From JAVVUJ01 sp964461765 (lineage in GTDB: Bacteria; Bacillota; Clostridia; Peptostreptococcales; Anaerovoracaceae): 25,546 bases of DNA. The position numbers and the translations under genes were made by a program. The notes under the pieces are model-generated. The model did no database searches. It worked only from the letters and a program-made list of their open reading frames with translations, and was not told where the DNA came from. The stretch is from the NCBI GenBank assembly GCA_964461765.1, contig CAYWVS010000044.1, positions 1 through 25,546 on the forward strand, written 5' to 3'. Of the stretch, positions 14,766 through 22,210 are shown piece after piece (the stretch's first letter is position 1; each line of letters begins with the position of its first letter).

Positions 14766-15195
14766 GTGTTCAAGTTCTCCTTTATTCATAAATTTGTTAC
14801 GCCTTATTTTTATGATACAGGGTCATAGGCCAATATTTTTATAACAATAAAATTTTGTAATTATTGTTGAAAAACATTTTAAAATTTTAACTAGTTTTAT
14901 ATTTTGATCCAATATCATTTCTGTTTAATATGAGTTAGTTTATCACTTTGTTATATTATTGTCAATATCTTGCGTTATGTATACAAAATAATCCGATTAA
15001 GAATAATCAATGATTTTAAAAGAAAAATGTGTAATTTAAAATAATTTAAAAGATATTTAATAAAAATCAACTCTATTGCTTTATATTTTCATCTACCGGT
15101 GTCAAAAGTAATATTAGCCTTTTGGCCTCATATAATTATGCTAATTTGATCAAATATATTTGTTTTTTTATCGCTAAACAAGGATGCTTGGATAT
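14766..15195. other. AT-rich spacer upstream of the CoA-transferase gene
   Basis: 430 bp between the etfBA stop and the CoA-transferase start. It contains the shared 18-bp motif (14810-14827), an extended -10-like TGTTATAAA on the minus strand (about 14838-14846), the palindrome ATTTGATCAAAT near 15144, and a weak Rex-like match at 14876-14893 (11/14). No strong terminator follows etfBA. No open reading frame or RNA gene is evident. Confidence 0.55.
14810..14827. promoter_or_regulatory. Shared upstream motif, copy 1 (CoA-transferase)
   Basis: TTATGATACAGGGTCATA on the plus strand, about 45 bp before the CoA-transferase start. It matches 16 of 18 bases of the copy at 17411-17428 upstream of etfBA, in the same orientation to its gene. 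It fits no promoter class I know and may be a binding site for a regulator shared by the two genes. Confidence 0.45.
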
Positions 15196-17262
15196 TTAGA
15201 CCTCAATTAATTTCATCAATTCTTCGGCGGTTTCCTTCCAGTCCCCATAAATACCTATGTCAGCATAATCGAAAATAGGAGCTTTTTTATCTTTATTAAT
15301 GGCAATGATAAAAGTGGAATCCTTCATGCCTGCCAAATGCTGAACAGCTCCGGAAATACCAAAGGCAATGTAAAACTTGGGTCTCACAGTCTTCCCCGTT
15401 TGCCCAATCTGCATTTCATAGGGAGCGGCTCCCCCATCCACTGCGGATCTGGATGCCCCCACCTGAAAGTTTAACTTCCAGGCAAGTTTTTCCAAAAGCC
15501 GAAAGTCATTTTGATTCAAAGCCTTACCTCCCACCAAAATACCGGTAGCTTCCAGCAATCCTGTTTGCTTCAACGTTTCTTCTTCAATTAACTGCACCCA
15601 CTCACTTGTTTTATAGCAAATAGATAGGGCATTTATATTATTATCTGTTGGATTTGCATCGTAATAATCTGTGCCGGCAATGACCGGAGGATCGGGGTAG
15701 ATATTGGGTCGCACCGTTGCCAGCTGAGGTTTTGTCTTGCACTTAATCTCAGCCAGTTTGGTTTCTCCAAAAGTAGGTCTGATTTGTAAGATGGTTCCAT
15801 GGGAAAGATACCTGACCTCGGTGCAATCCGCCGTAATTCCCAATGTTTTTTTTGCTGCACAGATGGGAGCTATCGTTCTGCCTCTTACCGTTGCAGGAAA
15901 AACCAAAGATTCCAGAGCAATTTGATTCAAAGCCTCTGCTAAGCAACATCCTATGAAATAATCATCTTCTGTAGGTTTAATTCCTAAAAAAATGATTTTT
16001 TTCGCTCCTGCCATCATCAGTTTATTTGCCAGCGTTACATCTTCCTTCCCCGTTACCAATGCAAGGGTGTTACACCCGGAAGAATATGCATGGTAAATCA
16101 GCTGTAAGGAAGCTTTAACGCTTTCTTCTGCCTCATAGACAAAAATACCATGAAGCCCATGAGGGTTTTCATTAGTATTTACCGCATTAATTCCAATTTC
16201 ATCATTAAGATTGAGATGAGATTTTATTTCTCTTTTATTTATATGATAAGACTCAGTATTCTTATTATTTTTAAAGTCCATTTGATTATCGCTAAAATTT
16301 TCTTCATTATAAATAGATTTGTTGAATTTTGTTTCAGCATAATTCATTTTTCCATTAGACTGTAATGCTCTTGAACTTTCCTTACTATTAATAAGAGTAA
16401 TGCTTTCTTCCTTATCTGAAACATCAGAGTTTTTTATAAGCTCTAAAATAGCAGCAGCCCCTTCTTGGGGATCATCATAAAAACGAGTGGCTTTTTTCAT
16501 AGGAGCCACATCCTTTAATGCTACCACCCAGGTGGGAGAACCTATCAGCCCTACCTGATCTATAGGAAGAGCCAATTCTTCATTGGAAATCTTTAAAACA
16601 GGCATGGTCTTGGCTCGTTTCATTCCCAAAATGCTGGCCGGTCTCAGCTCATGACCTTGTCCGCCCCCGCAGAGTGTGATTACGGCAGGCAAGGAGACCT
16701 GCAAGCTCTGGCGTTTCTGTTCCAACAATCTTAAGCAAGTCACATTCTCTTTTGTAGAAGTATCAACGGAAGTCACATTGGTAAGGGGGGTTCCACTTGT
16801 GATGGAGGTTATGTTGGTAATGGAAGTTACGTTGGTGATGCAGGGGATTCCCATAAAAGCGCTGACCTCCGGCCCCACATGCCCCGTCTCTCCATCTATG
16901 GCTCGTCTGCCCATGAGAACCAGATCAAATCCTCCCAAATAAGCTGCCGCTGTACTCAAAACTCTCGCCGTAGCCAAGGTATCGGACCCTCGGTAAAGAG
17001 GATCCGATACCAAAACCAGTTGAGAAACGGGATAGGATGCAACCCAGCGCAATAAGTTTTCCGCCTTTTCAGGTCCCATGGTAAGTACCGTAATCTCCGC
17101 CCCATTCTCACAAGCTTCCTGAATTCTTAAAGCTTGCTCCAAGGCAATGCAATCCGCGGGGTTAATGCCACTCTGAGCCTTTTCTCTATTCAGCACAAAG
17201 TCATCACCCAAAGGGTTCCCGGCACCTTCTATGATTTGTTTCATGCAAACCAATATTTTCAT
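15196..17262 (-). CDS. etfBA: Fused electron-transfer flavoprotein, EtfB-EtfA
   Basis: One 688-residue chain holds both Etf subunits. The EtfB part (about 1-277) starts MKILVCMKQ, with AIDGETGHVGPEVSAFMGIP (AMP/NAD region) and a GSDTLATA segment like that of NAD-linked Etf. A linker of about 90 residues (278-370), rich in Asn, Lys and Ser, joins EtfA (371-688), whose FAD-binding core is intact: SRSAVDGGAAPYEMQIGQTG and AFGISGAVQHLAGM. Etf carries electrons between FAD dehydrogenases, NADH and ferredoxin. No ferredoxin-type cysteines are present in the linker. EtfB carries a four-copy hexapeptide repeat at about 142-165. Of two adjacent ATGs I take the second (17262), six bases after AAAGGA; 17265 is possible. 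Partner may be the edge acyl-CoA dehydrogenase or the FAD oxidase at 20456-21880. Confidence 0.92.
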   Translation of the reverse strand: MKILVCMKQIIEGAGNPLGDDFVLNREKAQSGINPADCIALEQALRIQEACENGAEITVLTMGPEKAENLLRWVASYPVSQLVLVSDPLYRGSDTLATARVLSTAAAYLGGFDLVLMGRRAIDGETGHVGPEVSAFMGIPCITNVTSITNITSITSGTPLTNVTSVDTSTKENVTCLRLLEQKRQSLQVSLPAVITLCGGGQGHELRPASILGMKRAKTMPVLKISNEELALPIDQVGLIGSPTWVVALKDVAPMKKATRFYDDPQEGAAAILELIKNSDVSDKEESITLINSKESSRALQSNGKMNYAETKFNKSIYNEENFSDNQMDFKNNKNTESYHINKREIKSHLNLNDEIGINAVNTNENPHGLHGIFVYEAEESVKASLQLIYHAYSSGCNTLALVTGKEDVTLANKLMMAGAKKIIFLGIKPTEDDYFIGCCLAEALNQIALESLVFPATVRGRTIAPICAAKKTLGITADCTEVRYLSHGTILQIRPTFGETKLAEIKCKTKPQLATVRPNIYPDPPVIAGTDYYDANPTDNNINALSICYKTSEWVQLIEEETLKQTGLLEATGILVGGKALNQNDFRLLEKLAWKLNFQVGASRSAVDGGAAPYEMQIGQTGKTVRPKFYIAFGISGAVQHLAGMKDSTFIIAINKDKKAPIFDYADIGIYGDWKETAEELMKLIEV
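16768..16839 (-). repeat. 18-bp minisatellite inside etfB
   Basis: Four in-frame 18-bp units encode ITNVTS, ITNITS, ITSGTP and LTNVTS. The first unit corresponds to the ITNV segment that normally follows GIP in EtfB, so the array looks like an expansion of native sequence. The codons differ between copies, so the expansion is not very recent. Confidence 0.75.
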
Positions 17263-17410
17263 CATTTTTCCTTTATGTTTTATTGTAACACCATTAAGCT
17301 TGTAAATTTTAATATTGTTTTTATTAAGATAAAAACTCTATATCATAAAAATCTTATAAAATTTATCATTATCCTTATTTAATGTCTATAGATTTAACTA
17401 CTTCAATAAT

Positions 17411-17428
17411 TTATGATACTGGGTCAAA
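17411..17428. promoter_or_regulatory. Shared upstream motif, copy 2 (etfBA)
   Basis: TTATGATACTGGGTCAAA on the plus strand, about 150 bp before the etfBA start. On the gene strand it reads TTTGACCCAGTATCATAA. It pairs with the copy at 14810-14827; only positions 10 and 17 differ. Confidence 0.45.
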
Positions 17429-17611
17429 AACCTATTATTATTAAATATTCGTAACTCATTATACTATATATATTATTTATTAGTAAATTAACCCATTATA
17501 TTGTGGTCACTTTTATTATTTATATCTTTTAGCCCTGGTATTATAATTTATATATCTCATGTCCAAAAAAATATTTTAGCTTTTAATAATGTAATGTTTT
17601 TAACATTTTTA

Positions 17612-17672
17612 GTGATTTAACTTTTAAATTAATGATTTTAACTTTCAAAGTAATGTTTTTAATTTAAATCAC
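17612..17672. repeat. Inverted repeat after the kinase gene
   Basis: GTGATTTAA and TTAAATCAC are exact reverse complements enclosing 43 AT-rich bases, four bases beyond the kinase stop codon. It could form a weak 3'-end hairpin, but no T-run follows, so I do not call it a terminator. Confidence 0.35.
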
Positions 17673-17676
17673 CACT

Positions 17677-19179
17677 TTATAATTTACGATAAATAGGGGC
17701 TAACGCTGCCTGTATTTCCTTATACACTCCAAAACCTTCGTCGTAAACCCTTCTGTTTTCCTCAATCGGATAAACCGTATCTGCTACTTTAGAGCAAATT
17801 TCCACGCTTTCCTCAAAGGAGCGGAAAACTCCGGAAGCTACACCCGCCAACATTGCCGCGCCCATAGAGGATTCACTGGTGATCACATTGACCAAAGGAA
17901 CCTGAAGAGTATCGCAGACGATTTGCCTCCATACAGGGCTTTTGGAACCTCCCCCTATGATTTTTAAAGTGTCATCCATGGGAATCTGCATTTCTTTTAA
18001 AACTTCGAAACAATCTCTGAGTGAATAAGCCACGCCCTCCATGACAGCCCTGCTAAAGTGTGCCTTTGTGTGATAGGAGGAAACCCCTGTAAAGCTTGCC
18101 CTCAGCTTTGTGTCCTGGTATGGGGTCAATTCTCCCTGTAAATAAGGGTGAAAAAACAATCTGTCTGAACCGGCAGGAATGGTTTGGGCTTGGCTACTGA
18201 TATATTCAAAGGCGCTCATTCCGTGGGTTTTGCATTCCTCCATCTCAAATTCCCCCAACACGTCTCTGTACCAACGCATGGACTGCGCACAACTCTTTGT
18301 CCCCGTTCCAGGATACCAAAGACCCGGGATTACGTGCCTGTAACAATATAAATGGGGACTTGGATAAGCCTTGTCTGTAACGGGGCAAATTCTGCCGGCT
18401 GTAGCCAACTTAATGGTGGTATTTCCCACCTTGGCGGACCCGGAAGCATAAACTTCCATGGCGGTATCTCCTGCTCCCGCTGCCACCAGAGTCTTAGTGG
18501 ACAATCCAGTTTCCTTACCGGCCTCTTCTGTGACGTTCCCAACAATTTCAGAAGGCTCCAAAACAGGAATCATCTGTTCGCGATGTAAACCGCAGAGATT
18601 CAGCAGTTGATCGCTCCAATCGTTTTTTCGCTCATCCCGAAACATAGCTCCCATGATTTCGATGGAATCCGTAGACATGGTACCCGTTAAGCGAAATTTA
18701 ATGTAGTCTTTCAAAAATAAAACCTTATGAATCCTTTTAAAATTTTCCGGTTCATTTTTTCTCAACCACATCATCTGAGGTAAGGTCCAACCCGGAGTAG
18801 GCAAGTTATAGGACATGGCCATGATTTCCTCTTTGATGACCTGTAGCTCTTGTGCTTCCTGCACACTTCTGGCATCGGACCAGTAAATGGCGGGGCGAAT
18901 AATCTCCTGTTTCTCGTCTAACAACACGGCAATATGCGGCCCCCCTGAGAGTGAGAGGGCTACCACGTCCTCAGATGCAACGCCCGTGATGGCCAATATA
19001 TTGACAATATTCTTTTTAAAGGCGTTGTATACATCGTCCATGTTTTGTTCTACCCATCCATTATTGGGGAAAAGCATGGGGTACTCACAGCTGTCCACTC
19101 CTATGACTTGACCGTTTTGATCTATAAGGGTAGCTTTTGAGGAGCTTCCCCCAAAGTCTACTCCTAATAAGTATTTCAT
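17677..19179 (-). CDS. FGGY-family carbohydrate kinase (xylulokinase-like)
   Basis: The 500-residue protein has the two-domain actin-like fold of FGGY kinases. The first phosphate loop is LLGVDFGGSSSKATLI (about 4-19). SGGPHIAVLL and PAIYWSDARS form the substrate half, and ATAGRICP and IIGGGSKSPVWRQIVCDTL (C-terminal signature) the nucleotide half. The family phosphorylates sugars, polyols and related C3-C7 compounds with ATP; overall it looks closest to XylB-type enzymes, but no xylose isomerase or sugar gene is nearby. The ATG at 19179 follows AAGGAGG at a spacing of about ten; an in-frame ATG eleven codons upstream lies before that site and is not used. It stands downstream of, but separated by a terminator from, the FAD/Fe-S oxidase pair, and probably belongs to the same pathway. 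Confidence 0.88.
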   Translation of the reverse strand: MKYLLGVDFGGSSSKATLIDQNGQVIGVDSCEYPMLFPNNGWVEQNMDDVYNAFKKNIVNILAITGVASEDVVALSLSGGPHIAVLLDEKQEIIRPAIYWSDARSVQEAQELQVIKEEIMAMSYNLPTPGWTLPQMMWLRKNEPENFKRIHKVLFLKDYIKFRLTGTMSTDSIEIMGAMFRDERKNDWSDQLLNLCGLHREQMIPVLEPSEIVGNVTEEAGKETGLSTKTLVAAGAGDTAMEVYASGSAKVGNTTIKLATAGRICPVTDKAYPSPHLYCYRHVIPGLWYPGTGTKSCAQSMRWYRDVLGEFEMEECKTHGMSAFEYISSQAQTIPAGSDRLFFHPYLQGELTPYQDTKLRASFTGVSSYHTKAHFSRAVMEGVAYSLRDCFEVLKEMQIPMDDTLKIIGGGSKSPVWRQIVCDTLQVPLVNVITSESSMGAAMLAGVASGVFRSFEESVEICSKVADTVYPIEENRRVYDEGFGVYKEIQAALAPIYRKL

Positions 19180-19315
19180 TTTTTGCAGACCTCCTTCTTG
19201 ATTCCTCTTCATTTGTTTTAATTATTTCATTTTACTCTTGAATATACTATTTTTTAATTTTTCAGTTTAAAGTCCTTACTAAAGTTTATATTAACATAAC
19301 TTCCATTGAGAGGCT

Positions 19316-19349
19316 ATGGAAAAGACCGCCTGTAGAGCGGTCTTTTTCC
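19316..19349 (-). terminator. Terminator of the FAD oxidase / Fe-S protein operon
   Basis: AAAAGACCGC (19320-19329) pairs with GCGGTCTTTT (19337-19346) over a 7-base loop; the minus-strand product ends in GGTCTTTTCC. It lies a few bases after the Fe-S gene stop at 19352. Confidence 0.85.
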
Positions 19350-19351
19350 TA

Positions 19352-20443
19352 CTAACAAGCTTCGTTTAGGAGAAGAAAGATGTCGAATATTTTATAACCT
19401 TCGGGAGTTTGGTCACCTAAGATGGTGAAACAGCTAGGGCAAGCAGTTATTAAGTTATTTTGTCCTGCTGAAGTAACGTCTTTCCACCTCGCCTGAGCAG
19501 TTTTTTCTGCTATATCCGGATAGTTTTCCTTAAGCACAGCCCCCCCACAACATTTTGTAAGCTTTCTGTTGAGAAATAGTTCCTTTAACTCTACGCCCAT
19601 AGCCTCCATGATGTAGCGAGCAGGCTCCGTTTCATCTAAATCTCTGGCCAATCTGCAAGGGTCATGATAAGTTGCTTTTATGTTCAATTTCTTTGGATTC
19701 AGTTTTTTATTCTGTATCAGCTTTTCCATATAGGCCGTAGCGGTCACTACTTCCTTTGGCATGGGAAGAGACCATTCTTCCCAAACATGCTTCATAAAGG
19801 CACAATCTGTTGGATCCAATACCACTAAAGTGTTGGCTTCCGTCTTACTGATGGCTTCCTGACATTGTTTCGCCCTCTGCCTTACATCCTCCACGTATCC
19901 CATAAGCTCCCCTAAGTGGGCGCCGCTTTCCGGTTCCTCCTGCAATACGGTAAACTCTACCTTAGCCTTCTCCAAAAGATCCATGTAAGCCACCGCCACG
20001 GTCGCACCGCTCCGACGACCCCATGCTCCCACATACAACACCACGGGAGCATGAGCAGGGAGTATCTTAATTCGATCAGCAAAATCCTTGTTTATTTTCT
20101 CTTCCACCAAACACCCTGCGGTGGCTCGATCCAACACCTTTTTTACATTTTCAGGCACAAGATCATCCACCACAGCTTTTGTTCTGGCTTCTAAAATATA
20201 TACCGATGGGTCAAAACCCGTAGCACAATCATTGGTACACGCCTTGCACAAAGCACATTCATACATGACGTTCATAGTATCCACAGTCATAGGCTCATTT
20301 CTCTCGTCCATGGAAACCAAAAGTCCCTTTGCCCTTGCATTATTACCTTCTTTGCCCGTTACAAGCCCTACAGGACAAGTATGTCTGCACATCCAGCAGA
20401 AGCGACAGGCTTCCGCTATGGTCTTTGCTTTTTCTGTAAACAT
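19352..20443 (-). CDS. GlpC/HdrD-like Fe-S oxidoreductase subunit
   Basis: The 363-residue soluble protein starts with two [4Fe-4S] motifs: Cys13, 16, 19 and 23 (CRFCWMCRHTCP) and Cys63, 66, 69 and 73 (CALCKACTNDC). Two CCG-type domains should follow. The second is complete (HDPC263, CC298-299, CPSC335-338). The first keeps the fold but has lost most ligands: GA at 139-140 where GC is expected, ESG at 172-174 where CCG is expected, and PTDC at 211-214. Such proteins pass electrons from an FAD partner to quinone, Etf or another acceptor. It is 12 bp after the FAD-linked oxidase, with AGGAGG eight bases before its ATG, so the two are co-transcribed and likely form a complex. Confidence 0.9.
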   Translation of the reverse strand: MFTEKAKTIAEACRFCWMCRHTCPVGLVTGKEGNNARAKGLLVSMDERNEPMTVDTMNVMYECALCKACTNDCATGFDPSVYILEARTKAVVDDLVPENVKKVLDRATAGCLVEEKINKDFADRIKILPAHAPVVLYVGAWGRRSGATVAVAYMDLLEKAKVEFTVLQEEPESGAHLGELMGYVEDVRQRAKQCQEAISKTEANTLVVLDPTDCAFMKHVWEEWSLPMPKEVVTATAYMEKLIQNKKLNPKKLNIKATYHDPCRLARDLDETEPARYIMEAMGVELKELFLNRKLTKCCGGAVLKENYPDIAEKTAQARWKDVTSAGQNNLITACPSCFTILGDQTPEGYKIFDIFLLLNEAC

Positions 20444-20455
20444 AGATGATACCTC

Positions 20456-21880
20456 CTATAGCCCTAATTTATATGGATTCATGATGCCATTGGGATCAAG
20501 GCTCTTCTTTAATCCTTCCAAAACCTGCATGGCAGAACCGTATTGTTCTTTCATTAATCTTGATAATTTCAATCCCACACCGTGATGGTCGTTGATGATT
20601 CCACCCTGTTCCATGGCGGCTCTCACACCTGCATTCCAAATCTGGTTATTCAGGCGCAATGCTTCTTCGGGATCCTCGGGGGGATTATCGATGATAAATC
20701 GATCGTAAATCATAGTACCCCAATCGTACCAATGGGAAAAATGTGCAATAAATGTAGCCTGAGGATAATTGTCCTCCACCGCATGTTTCATGGCCCAATA
20801 CACATTTTCAATGTTATCGAAGGTGGCAGCCGTATCCATGGTGCCAAACATCTTTGGGTTTTCAATCATGTGTCCGGGGTAGAAGAAGGTAATTCTGTTG
20901 TCATACCACTTCTCACCGTATTCAGGTCCTATATTCTTTCCTTCGTTAGCCTGACAAATATCAAGAATGATCTTCATCTCCAGATCCACGATTTCTTTAA
21001 TACCTTCCACCGCTAAGTTTACAAATACGCCTTTTTCTTCTACGCCGACGATCTTTTTAATGATAGATGCGGTTTCTGCTTCATCGTAGAGCCTGAGAAT
21101 AGAAGGTTTAATCTTCTGTACGATCTCTCTGCAAGCCTTGATACCCGTGGTAAGATCCTTGAATAAGAATCCTCCAAACTCTCTGCATTCAGGTAACTTC
21201 ACCAACTTAAAAGTAGCCTTTGTAATGATTCCCAAGGTACCCTCGGAGCCGACGAAGATCTGCAGCAGATCTGGTCCGGCGGCATGCTTTGGCACCGGCA
21301 AGGTGTTGATAATATCACCGTTGGGTAGCACTACCTCCAAGCTGATGCACTGGTCATCTATCTTTCCGTATTTGGTGGACATGATGCCGATCCCTCGGTG
21401 CGCCAAAGCTCCGCCTACGGTACCACAGGTGAGGCAGCTGGGAATGTGCATAACGGAATATCCCATTTCATTGGCATGCCACTCTAAGGTTTGGAAAATC
21501 ATCCCACATTCCGCAGTAATGGTATGATCGGTTTCATTGATTTCTATGAGCTGGCACATCCTCTTCATATCCAGGATAATGCCTCCGGCCATGGGAAGAG
21601 CACTTCCTTGAGATCCGGAACCTCCGCCCCAAGTATGTACGGGGATCTTATAGTAGTTGGCGATCTTTAGCACCTTAGAAACCTCTTCTGCAGTTTTTGG
21701 TCTCACGATAAAATCTGCTTTTGGTGCCTCTCTACCTTTGTCAACCCACATGCGGGCGGTCCAATAATAGTCCACACCGTAGATCAGTTTATCTACCGGG
21801 CTTACACTTACATTTTCTGTTCCTACCACATCTTCCAGTTCATGTTGAACCATGTTTACCATAAAAGACTTTATTTCCAT
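20456..21880 (-). CDS. FAD-linked oxidase, GlcD / alkyl-DHAP-synthase-like
   Basis: The 474-residue flavoprotein has the vanillyl-alcohol-oxidase/PCMH fold. The FAD domain has VRPKTAEEVSKVLKIAN (59-75), the pyrophosphate loop TWGGGSGSQGS (83-93), CGTVGGALAHRGIG (152-165) and FVGSEGTLGIIT (209-220). The C-terminal cap ends with DHHGVGLKLSR (431-441) and SLDPNGIMNPYKLGL. The HHGVG loop resembles alkyldihydroxyacetonephosphate synthases, while operonic pairing with a GlpC/HdrD-like Fe-S protein is typical of 2-hydroxyacid (lactate or glycolate) dehydrogenases. The likely job is oxidation of a hydroxyacid or its phosphate, with electrons leaving through the Fe-S subunit. AAGGAG lies five bases before the ATG. 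First gene of the operon, under a promoter overlapped by a palindrome. Confidence 0.88.
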   Translation of the reverse strand: MEIKSFMVNMVQHELEDVVGTENVSVSPVDKLIYGVDYYWTARMWVDKGREAPKADFIVRPKTAEEVSKVLKIANYYKIPVHTWGGGSGSQGSALPMAGGIILDMKRMCQLIEINETDHTITAECGMIFQTLEWHANEMGYSVMHIPSCLTCGTVGGALAHRGIGIMSTKYGKIDDQCISLEVVLPNGDIINTLPVPKHAAGPDLLQIFVGSEGTLGIITKATFKLVKLPECREFGGFLFKDLTTGIKACREIVQKIKPSILRLYDEAETASIIKKIVGVEEKGVFVNLAVEGIKEIVDLEMKIILDICQANEGKNIGPEYGEKWYDNRITFFYPGHMIENPKMFGTMDTAATFDNIENVYWAMKHAVEDNYPQATFIAHFSHWYDWGTMIYDRFIIDNPPEDPEEALRLNNQIWNAGVRAAMEQGGIINDHHGVGLKLSRLMKEQYGSAMQVLEGLKKSLDPNGIMNPYKLGL

Positions 21881-21940
21881 AACAACTCCTTTCTAAGCCA
21901 TTGAATTGTTTTTATCTGTTTTAATTTTTATTTCATTTTA

Positions 21941-21969
21941 ATCATAATATTTTTGAAATAAAGTTTCAA
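21941..21969 (-). promoter_or_regulatory. Promoter of the FAD oxidase operon with overlapping operator
   Basis: On the minus strand TTGAAA (-35, 21964-21969) and TATGAT (-10, 21941-21946) are exactly 17 bases apart. The palindrome TTGAAACTTTATTTCAA (21953-21969) covers the -35 and the start of the spacer, so a bound protein would block RNA polymerase. GAAA-N5-TTTC is a plausible site for the divergent RpiR-family regulator. Confidence 0.65.
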
Positions 21970-22105
21970 GTATTTTTTAAAAAATTTTTCCCTTTATCTG
22001 TTATTGATTTATCATCGCTGTTTCAAGCCCCTTGAGTAAAAGCCTAGAATGCCTAAACCTAAGGTCAATTTCAGAAACTTTCAACTTTTCATTTTATTTT
22101 TGTTC

Positions 22106-22114
22106 TGTTATAAT
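22106..22114 (+). promoter_or_regulatory. Extended -10 promoter of the RpiR-family gene
   Basis: TGTTATAAT is a perfect TATAAT preceded by the TG extension. No good -35 is present, as is usual for extended -10 promoters. The palindrome GAAACTTTC at 22074-22082 lies in the -35 region, suggesting autoregulation. Confidence 0.55.
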
Positions 22115-22210
22115 AGTATTATCTAATATGGTTTCCGACTTAAACTTATATTTTTCAACAGAACCCCCCGAGAAATACTTTACATAAATCAATTAAAAGG
22201 AGTACCCTAT

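Larger units (their letters stand above)
17263..17676. other. AT-rich spacer upstream of etfBA
   Basis: 414 bp between the kinase stop and the etfBA start. It contains the shared motif (17411-17428), a looser inverted relative of it around 17530-17548 (AGCCCTGGTATTATAATTT), and a 9-bp inverted repeat GTGATTTAA (17612-17620) with TTAAATCAC (17664-17672) just after the kinase stop. No clear promoter, reading frame or RNA gene was found. Confidence 0.55.
21881..22210. other. Divergent control region between the FAD oxidase and rpiR-type genes
   Basis: 330 bp with the oxidase promoter and palindrome (21941-21969), a second GTTTCAAG half at 22020-22027, the palindrome GAAACTTTC (22074-22082), and an extended -10 promoter for the regulator (22106-22114). 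The three related GAAA/TTTC sequences are candidate operators for the regulator. No reading frame or RNA gene is evident. Confidence 0.6.

Noticed and set aside
14810..14827. Sigma-54 promoter in the shared motif
   Set aside because: The TGGCAC-N5-TTGCW spacing and the GG/GC pair are not met in either copy, and no sigma-54 activator gene is in the window.
20582..21016. Long open frame on the plus strand opposite the FAD oxidase
   Set aside because: It is antisense to a well-conserved enzyme, has no ribosome binding site and its translation resembles no family; the same holds for the open frame at 10914-11306 opposite the chemoreceptor.
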